Shown here piece by piece: positions 23,357-27,601 of a DNA stretch of 27,601 bases (positions within the stretch are counted from its first letter, which is position 1; each line of letters begins with the position of its first letter). The notes under the pieces are model-generated. The model was not told where the DNA came from and did no database searches. It saw nothing but the letters and a program-made list of their open reading frames with translations. The DNA is from CAYQAJ01 sp964415245. Lineage in GTDB: Bacteria; Planctomycetota; Planctomycetia; Pirellulales; Pirellulaceae. Position numbers and translations under genes: made by a program. The stretch lies in NCBI GenBank assembly GCA_964415245.1, contig CAYQAJ010000033.1, forward strand, positions 1 to 27,601, read 5' to 3'.

Positions 23357-24817
23357 TTACGCCAGCAGCTTGCGGACCACGTGCCCTTCGTTCATGGTCA
23401 GCCGCTCGTCGAGGCCGTGGTGGTAGATAGTGAGCTCTTCGTGATCGAGGCCCAGCAGGTGCAGGATCGTGGCGTGCAGATCGTGCACGTGGGCGCGGTC
23501 TTCGATTGCGTACAGGCCGAAGTCGTCGGTGGCGCCGACCACCTGCCCCGCTTTCACGCCGCCGCCGGCCATCCACATGGTAAAGCCGTACGGGTTGTGG
23601 TCGCGGCCGTCCCCTTTCTCCGACATGGGCGTGCGGCCGAACTCGCCCCCCCAGACGACGAGCGTGTCGTCCAGCAATCCGCGCCGCTTGAGGTCCTTTA
23701 ACAGGCCGGCGATCGGCTTGTCGCTGGCAAGGCACAGACCACTGTGGTTCTTTTCCAGGCCGCTGTGGGCGTCCCACTTGCTGCCGGCGCCGCAGTAAAG
23801 CTGCACGAAGCGAACGCCGCGCTCGACGAGCCGCCGCGCCAATAGGCACTGCCGGCCGAATGCCTCGGCGGTCTTGTCGTCGAGCCCATACAGGCGATGG
23901 GTTTCGTCGGTCTCCTCGGCCAGATCGACCGCCGCGGGGGCCGCCGCCTGCATGCGAAACGCCAACTCGTAGTTGGCGATGCGGGCTTCCAGCTCGCTTT
24001 GGCCGGATCGCGCGGCAGCGTGCTCCTGGTTCAGCTTCGCCAACAGATCGAGCTTGCGACGCTGCTGCACGGCGCCGATTTGCGGTGGCGGCGTGAGGTT
24101 GAGCACGGGGGAATTGCCCGGCAGGAATTTTGTGCCCTGGTACGTCGCCGGCATGAAGCCCGTGCCCCAGTTGCGCGCTCCGCCGGGGGGCTCCTGGTCG
24201 TTGTCGAGCAGCACGACGAACGCGGGAAGGCTGTCGTTCTCGGTCCCCAGGCCGTAGGTGACCCAGCTCCCCAGGCTCGGCCTGCCGGCGAGCACCGAGC
24301 CGGTGTTCATCTGGCACACCGAGCCGACATGGTTCAGACCGTTGGCCCAGCACGAGCGAATCACCGCCATGTCGTCGACGCACTCGGCAATGTGCGGCAG
24401 CCAGTCGGAAACTTCGATGCCGCTCTGCCCATGGTGGGTGAACGTGCGCTTGCAGCCCAGGATGGGATTGGCGGAAACGCCCATCGGCGTGAAGGCCGGC
24501 TTGATGCTCGCGGGAAGGGGCTGCCCGGCGAACTTGTTGACCTCGGGCTTGGGATCGAACAGGTCGATGTGGCTGGGGCCGCCGTCGATGAACAGGAAGA
24601 TGGCCCGCTTCGAGCCGGGATCGAAGTGCGGCATCTTGGGCGCCAGCGGAGAGCTCGAAGTGCGCGGCGCGGCGGCGGCATCGCGGGCCAACAGCCACGC
24701 CAACGCCAGTCCGCCGAAACCTGCGCCGGCGCGGCAAAGAAACTCGCGCCGCGACCCGGGCATCAGGCGGTGGGCGTGTGTTCGGTCGCTCGGCAGGCGG
24801 GAATCAGCGTAGGGCAT
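23357..24817 (-). CDS. DUF1501 (sulfatase-like) Tat-exported protein
   Basis: 486 residues; ATG 24817 used, and ATG 24763 (MPGSRREFL) is a strong alternative. The Tat signal SRREFLCRAGAGFGGLALAW indicates folded export to the periplasm. The family core, related to alkaline-phosphatase/sulfatase folds, shows AIFLFIDGGPSHIDLFDPKP, FTHHGQSGIEVSDWLPHIA, SCWANGLNHVGSVCQMNTGS, LDDTLVVWGGEFGRTP, GRDHNPYGFTMWMAGGGVK and LHATILHLLGLDHEELTIYH, with metal-binding His/Asp candidates in HDLHATILHLLGLD and GRDHNP. The reaction is unknown; in planctomycetes DUF1501 genes usually stand next to a DUF1549/DUF1553 cytochrome-like gene, which is absent on both sides here. Length is normal and no lesion is seen. 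Confidence 0.94.
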   Translation of the reverse strand: MPYADSRLPSDRTHAHRLMPGSRREFLCRAGAGFGGLALAWLLARDAAAAPRTSSSPLAPKMPHFDPGSKRAIFLFIDGGPSHIDLFDPKPEVNKFAGQPLPASIKPAFTPMGVSANPILGCKRTFTHHGQSGIEVSDWLPHIAECVDDMAVIRSCWANGLNHVGSVCQMNTGSVLAGRPSLGSWVTYGLGTENDSLPAFVVLLDNDQEPPGGARNWGTGFMPATYQGTKFLPGNSPVLNLTPPPQIGAVQQRRKLDLLAKLNQEHAAARSGQSELEARIANYELAFRMQAAAPAAVDLAEETDETHRLYGLDDKTAEAFGRQCLLARRLVERGVRFVQLYCGAGSKWDAHSGLEKNHSGLCLASDKPIAGLLKDLKRRGLLDDTLVVWGGEFGRTPMSEKGDGRDHNPYGFTMWMAGGGVKAGQVVGATDDFGLYAIEDRAHVHDLHATILHLLGLDHEELTIYHHGLDERLTMNEGHVVRKLLA

Positions 24818-24945
24818 GACGCGCTCGATCGCGGTTGGGGGCGGGGCGCAACACCGGTCATGCTATCGCGCGATGCAGCGAAAGGTCAAGCGCCGCGGAA
24901 CGCTCCCGATCGCGGAACGACCGCGATGCAACCTCGTACGTGCCC

Positions 24946-25281
24946 CTAACCGCATACCAGATCGCGAATCAGTTGGATCACCGTCAGCTCGCGAGACCAG
25001 AGGTAGAACTTGCCAGCGATCACGGCTACGTGGCACAGCGACCACGCGATTACCGTGAACACGCCGATTCGCCGCGTGCCGGCCGACATTTCTTGGGAGC
25101 CGAAGTAGCGCCGCATGGCCTGCCAGGCGAACACGAACAGAAGCACCGTGGCTACAACGAACACGCCGCTGAACATCCACACGTTGTCGACGAATATGCC
25201 CAATACCAGCGCCGCGATGCTGGCGTAACACCACAAGAAGTACGCTTCCAGACCGAGCAGCTCTCGCGTGTCTTGCTTCAT
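24946..25281 (-). CDS. Small membrane protein, ~111 aa
   Basis: ATG 25281 (MKQDTRELLGLEAYF) is preferred because the polar charged lead directly precedes the first helix; an in-frame ATG at 25329 would add 16 residues. Three membrane helices are visible: LWCYASIAALVLGIFV, VWMFSGVFVVATVLLFVFAW and IGVFTVIAWSLCHVAVIAG. A short basic cytosolic loop (RRYFGSQEMSAGTRR) lies between helices 2 and 3. I recognise no family and no catalytic residue. It lies upstream of the DUF1501 gene on the same strand, 128 bp away, so cotranscription is possible but not evident. Confidence 0.65.
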   Translation of the reverse strand: MKQDTRELLGLEAYFLWCYASIAALVLGIFVDNVWMFSGVFVVATVLLFVFAWQAMRRYFGSQEMSAGTRRIGVFTVIAWSLCHVAVIAGKFYLWSRELTVIQLIRDLVCG

Positions 25282-25475
25282 CGTGACAATGCCCACCGAT
25301 TGCTGGTTGATTGATAAACCCGATGCCATTGTAGTGTGCGTCGTACGGCTCTCGCGAGGGCTGCTCTTTCCCGGTCACATGAACCGACTTAGATTAGAAT
25401 GTAGCCGCGGCCGGTCGAGCGATGTCCGCTTCGAACGACGGAGGTACATGGCGACAGCCGGGCGGCGGTTTACGA

Positions 25476-25516
25476 GGATGGGTGGCCGAGTGGTCTAAGG
25501 CGGCAGTCTTGAAATT
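25476..25516 (+). tRNA. 5' half of tRNA-Ser(UGA), interrupted after the anticodon loop
   Basis: GGATGGG (acceptor 5' strand, 25476-25482), TG, the D arm GCCGAGTGGTCTAAGGC (25485-25501), then the anticodon 5' stem and loop GCAGT-CTTGAAA with anticodon TGA and the usual A37/A38. This is the standard start of a bacterial serine tRNA with UGA anticodon. After the loop the sequence should return ACTGC, but it reads TTCCAAGCC instead, and no variable arm, T arm or CCCATCC acceptor strand is found in the next 2 kb. It is therefore a half gene, most simply a junction of an inserted element in the anticodon loop. Confidence 0.8.
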
Positions 25517-25575
25517 CCAAGCCGACAACCGCCGAATATGCCGAAAACCACTGTTTTTATAGGGTCAAACGCTAT

Positions 25576-26055
25576 TCAGGCGGCAGTCATGCGGCAGCCG
25601 TGAAAACCCGTAGAAACCGGCATAAAACCTTGAGGGCGGTTGTCACTGACAACCGCGAACTGCCGCCTTCGTGTTGATCCGCACGACAAGACCGCGATCG
25701 CGATTCCCCAACGCCCCACGCAACGCCTCCCGCACTCTCTGCGGTCGATGCGCCTTCCGGGTCGTGCGAGGCCCGGATGCGTGAGAACGCCACGTAGGCG
25801 ATATTGCCGACGGTCGGCATTTTCCGTTTCCGGTTGACGAGGGGCAGCGGGAACGGCTGCGACCTTGCGCCAGCGGTCAACGACGGCACCGGCAAACTTG
25901 CTTTCCACGTTGGTAAGCAGGTAGCTGCCGTCGTGTTCCGCTCGCACGTCGCCCCGCTTCATCGCCTCCGGCAGCGTTTCGGCAGCATGAAAACCGAACC
26001 GCAGTGGGTCAGTAAATTCGGCGACTGTCGCCGAATTATCGGTTGCCCTCGTCAC
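25576..26055 (-). pseudogene. Last gene of the cassette, apparently frame-broken, unknown function
   Basis: Starts at GTG 26055, overlapping the stop of the upstream gene by 4 nt (GTGA). Frame 1 reads well for ~70 codons (FTDPLRFGFHAAETLPEAMK, GSYLLTNVESKFAGAVVDRW). Beyond about 25850, good codon use and sensible protein move to a second frame (LVNRKRKMPTVGNIAYVAFS, RIRASHDPEG), and after about 25755 to a third (VREALRGALGNRDRGLVVRI, NTKAAV). Frame 1 itself stays open to 25576 but becomes Arg/Cys/Gly-rich. Most likely a decayed gene next to the recombination site, or indel errors. Function unknown. Confidence 0.45.
25636..25656. repeat. Perfect 9-bp inverted repeat near the tRNA junction
   Basis: GCGGTTGTC / GACAACCGC with a 3-bp spacer. 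One further copy of GACAACCGC lies at 25524-25532 beside the tRNA break. It could be a set of recombinase-binding sites or a hairpin at the end of the minus-strand operon. Confidence 0.75.
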
Positions 26056-26435
26056 TCGCCGTGATCCAGCTTCGCGAGCACCTCGTCAACCAGACGACGC
26101 CCGTGTTCGCCGACGCCAGCGATGCAATCGAGTTGATGCCGCTCGCGTTGAAGATCGCCGACGGTGAAGATCTCGAGCGATTCCAACGTGTTCGCCAAAC
26201 GGACAGGAATGACGTTGACGAGCGGCGTGTCGAGAATCTCGTCAACTGTGCGAGACCGGGAGCGATCGCGAATGAGCTGATCAGCTTCATCGACCAGCAC
26301 GTGAGCATGGGCAATCAGTCCATGCTGCAAAAGAACCGAAAGCCGTCGACCGAACTCGCCGGCACGTTTTGCCGACAAGCCGGGCCCGCATGGATACGGC
26401 ACCTCGTAGATTGGGCTGATCGCAGAATCAATCAC
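26052..26435 (-). CDS. Small protein with an RNA-polymerase alpha-CTD-like helix-hairpin-helix domain
   Basis: 127 residues from GTG 26435, chosen because this GTG overlaps the stop of the preceding coding frame (GTGA) and codons upstream in this frame lose G/C-ending bias. The C-terminal ~60 residues (TPLVNVIPVRLANTLESLEI, FTVGDLQRERHQLDCIAGVG, EHGRRLVDEVLAKL) match the order of the alpha-subunit C-terminal domain: the V-R-x-A-N-x-L first helix, GDL, then the helix-hairpin-helix glycine GVG and the last helix. The N-terminal half (YEVPYPCGPGLSAKRAGEFG and LVDEADQLI) is unfamiliar. Likely DNA- or sigma/transcription-related binding, by analogy only. Member of the overlapping minus-strand cassette. 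Confidence 0.65.
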   Translation of the reverse strand: MIDSAISPIYEVPYPCGPGLSAKRAGEFGRRLSVLLQHGLIAHAHVLVDEADQLIRDRSRSRTVDEILDTPLVNVIPVRLANTLESLEIFTVGDLQRERHQLDCIAGVGEHGRRLVDEVLAKLDHGE

Positions 26436-26516
26436 GGGCGAACTCCCCACGTCGATTCTAACGCATCCGCCACGCCGACGACCAGGATATCGACCAGGTG
26501 ATAGAAAGTGCGGCAC
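26432..26516 (-). CDS. Very short coding-like frame without a clear start
   Basis: The frame ending at TGA 26432 carries FYHLVDILVVGVADALES and STWGVRP with strongly G/C-ending codons and overlaps the next gene start by GTGA. No ATG/GTG/TTG lies upstream in frame. A GTG in another frame at 26516 (MPHF) would join it by a one-base shift at TTTC, and a GTG at about 26548 overlaps the upstream stop in a third frame. It could be a small gene with an indel or an unusual start. Confidence 0.3.
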
Positions 26517-26546
26517 GTCGCAAATGGTGCGTCCGATTTTCTTGTT

Positions 26547-26819
26547 TCACGCCTGGGGGCAGCCGAGCCAGGCGGGGTCGACGTCTTGGGCAGGGCGGAG
26601 TCGATCGCGTTTCGCCTCTTCGGTCATGGTGATCCTGAACCGGCGCGCCCAGCCGCCCTCGACATTGGGCACGAGGTGCAGCGTGTCGTCGTGCTGTACG
26701 ACCAGCAGAGATTGCAGGAGACGATCATGGTGCACGACGAACTTGTGGCGGGGGTTGCTACCATTCGCATCATTGCGATTAGTTGCGTCGCAGCCGAACG
26801 CCGTGGCGGGTGTGGTCAT
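26547..26819 (-). CDS. Hypothetical cassette protein, 90 aa
   Basis: ATG 26819 overlaps the stop of the upstream gene (ATGA), which fixes the start; the extension to 26837 is not needed. The product starts MTTPATAFGCDATNRNDANG, then HKFVVHHDRLLQSLLVVQHD, TLHLVPNVEGGWARRFRITM and ends DPAWLGCPQA. No signal peptide, membrane segment or known motif. The strand-rich centre (KFVVHHD, LLVVQHDDTLHLVP) suggests a small beta fold. Function unknown; the overlap with its neighbours implies translation in step with them. Confidence 0.6.
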   Translation of the reverse strand: MTTPATAFGCDATNRNDANGSNPRHKFVVHHDRLLQSLLVVQHDDTLHLVPNVEGGWARRFRITMTEEAKRDRLRPAQDVDPAWLGCPQA

Positions 26820-27037
26820 TCGTTTGCGACGTGGCATACGACCCCCAGTCGGTTCAGGACCTTTTCGACTTTCGACCGTCGATCGTTTGGAAAACTGATT
26901 GTGATATCGCCGGCACGCCGGTATTCGAGCCGCGAGCCGGTGACTTCGAGCAGCCGCGTGATAGCCAGGGCGGACGCGGCGCCTGTCACGACAAACTGAC
27001 CGGGGCGAAACTGTTCGATGATTCTCAGCTCGCTCAT
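26816..27037 (-). CDS. Hypothetical cassette protein, 73 aa
   Basis: ATG 27037 overlaps the upstream stop by ATGA, and its own stop overlaps the next start by ATGA. The sequence is MSELRIIEQFRPGQFVVTGA, ASALAITRLLEVTGSRLEYR, RAGDITISFPNDRRSKVEKV and LNRLGVVCHVANE. It reads as a small alpha/beta protein, soluble and without a known motif. The short length and double overlap are typical of phage-like or integrative-element operons. Function unknown. Confidence 0.62.
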   Translation of the reverse strand: MSELRIIEQFRPGQFVVTGAASALAITRLLEVTGSRLEYRRAGDITISFPNDRRSKVEKVLNRLGVVCHVANE

Positions 27038-27601
27038 GCGGCTTCGACCTCCTGTCGGCAACAGCGCGCGAACTCAGCCGGCGGCGGCGTTGCGAGTATG
27101 GTGGCGAAACTCTCGCCTGTCATGCGGGCGGCTTCGGTGCGAACGGCTTCAACCGCTTCGACCAGCGGCTTGTGACCGTACCTCGTCACGTCGTCAACTC
27201 TGTCGAGTCGTGCCCCCAGCGCCGCGATGCGGCAGTGCAAGTGCGCCAACACGCGAAGCCAATCGGTTGCGTGCGAATCGAACTGGATTGGCGGCGCGGT
27301 TTCGCCGGATTGGCTGGCGACGAATCGCTCCGCTCGGCCGTCAAGGTGCGCGCGCACCTTGGGGCGGTCCGTACAGTGCCCGAAGGTTTCCAACCAGTCG
27401 ATGAATGAGGCACGACCGAGAATTGCATGCGCCAGCTCATGCACGCCAATCTGCCCCAGCCAACCGATTCTCGTTTCGGCGAACATTGAAATTGCGTCGG
27501 CGGTCAGCTCGGGCAACGGAACGTGCTCGCCTTGCACGGCGTATATATCTTGCGCGCGAATCGCAACGTCGAGCGCATGCTGGTATTCAGCGGCAGCCGC
27601 G
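27034..27601 (-). CDS. HExxH-containing protein, metallopeptidase-like, 5' incomplete
   Basis: The frame is open to the window edge, so at least 188 residues are present and the start lies outside; the GTG at 27537 is internal because coding-like sequence (ALDVAIRAQDIYAVQGEHVP) continues before it. It carries HELAHA (His-Glu-x-x-His) near 27433-27450, the zinc-binding core of many metallopeptidases, embedded in a helix WLGQIGVHELAHAILGRASF. A third ligand could be any of several downstream His or Glu residues (GHCTDR, FDSHATDW). The rest is helical (LRVLAHLHCRIAALGARLDR, EAVEAVRTEAARMTGESFAT). First visible gene of the overlapping cassette. Peptidase activity is inferred from the motif alone. 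Confidence 0.6.
   Translation of the reverse strand, partial: AAAAEYQHALDVAIRAQDIYAVQGEHVPLPELTADAISMFAETRIGWLGQIGVHELAHAILGRASFIDWLETFGHCTDRPKVRAHLDGRAERFVASQSGETAPPIQFDSHATDWLRVLAHLHCRIAALGARLDRVDDVTRYGHKPLVEAVEAVRTEAARMTGESFATILATPPPAEFARCCRQEVEAA

Larger units (their letters stand above)
25517..27601. mobile_element. Probable end of an integrative element inserted at tRNA-Ser
   Basis: To the right of the tRNA half lies a compact block of at least five small minus-strand frames with mostly 4-nt ATGA/GTGA overlaps and no relatives I recognise, unlike the loosely spaced native genes to the left. Next to the junction (25498-25667) short words recur: AGGCGGCAGTC at 25498 and 25578, GACAACCGC at 25524 and 25648, and the perfect palindrome GCGGTTGTC-ACT-GACAACCGC at 25636-25656, as expected of integrase arm sites. 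No integrase is in the window and the element continues past its end. Confidence 0.5.

Noticed and set aside
23897..24949. 350-codon plus-strand open frame opposite the DUF1501 gene
   Set aside because: Antisense shadow caused by high G+C content; DUF1501 motifs are complete on the minus strand.
25505..25670. Group I intron in the tRNA-Ser anticodon loop
   Set aside because: CTTG and CAAG flank the break, but no conserved P3/P7 core words and no 3' exon are visible within the following 2 kb.
26043..26501. 152-codon plus-strand open frame in the right-hand cassette
   Set aside because: Opposite strand of the alpha-CTD-like gene; the minus strand has overlapping starts and better codon bias.

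Overview
The window reads as chromosomal DNA of a planctomycete, probably Pirellulales-like. The reasons are the high G+C content with G/C-ending codons, a DUF1559 pilin-like secreted protein, a DUF1501 Tat-exported protein, and a WD40 + formylglycine-generating-enzyme-like protein with the N-terminal DPYYKWLGIPP block seen in this phylum. A ThuA protein, many secreted hydrolases and a dense set of dispersed palindromic and low-complexity intergenic repeats fit the same picture. No tools were run, so family names rest on motifs read by eye.

Layout. 1-1250: 5'-truncated TlpA/thioredoxin-like gene (+). 1373-1613: a small broken reading frame (-). 1692-5237: large membrane-anchored WD40/FGE protein (+). 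5303-5845: PilZ-like protein (-). 6051-6145: REP-like palindrome. 6340-7554: ribBA (-), divergent from a secreted alpha/beta hydrolase (7671-8735, +) and a conserved planctomycete hypothetical (8797-9657, +). 9680-11908: amino-acid permease fused to two UspA-like domains (-). 12318-13359: DinB-like protein and a hypothetical (+). 13532-14749: secreted SGNH-like hydrolase (-). 15137-15922: ThuA protein (-). 16321-18993: rhamnulokinase followed by a Gfo/Idh/MocA oxidoreductase (+). ThuA, the kinase and the oxidoreductase suggest a small deoxysugar or sugar-catabolism locus. 19210-19630: two tiny genes (-). 19631-21060: mostly repeats. 21061-21663: exported peroxiredoxin (+). 22246-23287: DUF1559 gene with a +1 frame break. 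23357-24817: DUF1501 protein (-). 24946-25281: small membrane protein (-).

The right end is different. At 25476-25516 lies the exact 5' half of a tRNA-Ser(UGA) gene, broken right after the anticodon loop. Everything to its right (to the window edge) is a compact minus-strand cassette of small unfamiliar genes, most joined by 4-nt ATGA/GTGA overlaps, and the last gene before the tRNA half appears decayed. This looks like one end of an integrative element. The other end, and any integrase, lie outside the window.

The most unusual observations are three. An 81-bp REP-like palindrome sits in frame inside the rhamnulokinase gene, and sister copies lie at 6051-6145, 20804-20881 and 20882-21021. 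The tRNA-Ser gene is interrupted, with the compact cassette beside it, including a small protein resembling the RNA polymerase alpha C-terminal domain. The DUF1559 gene has a +1 frame break at a CCC-T sequence.
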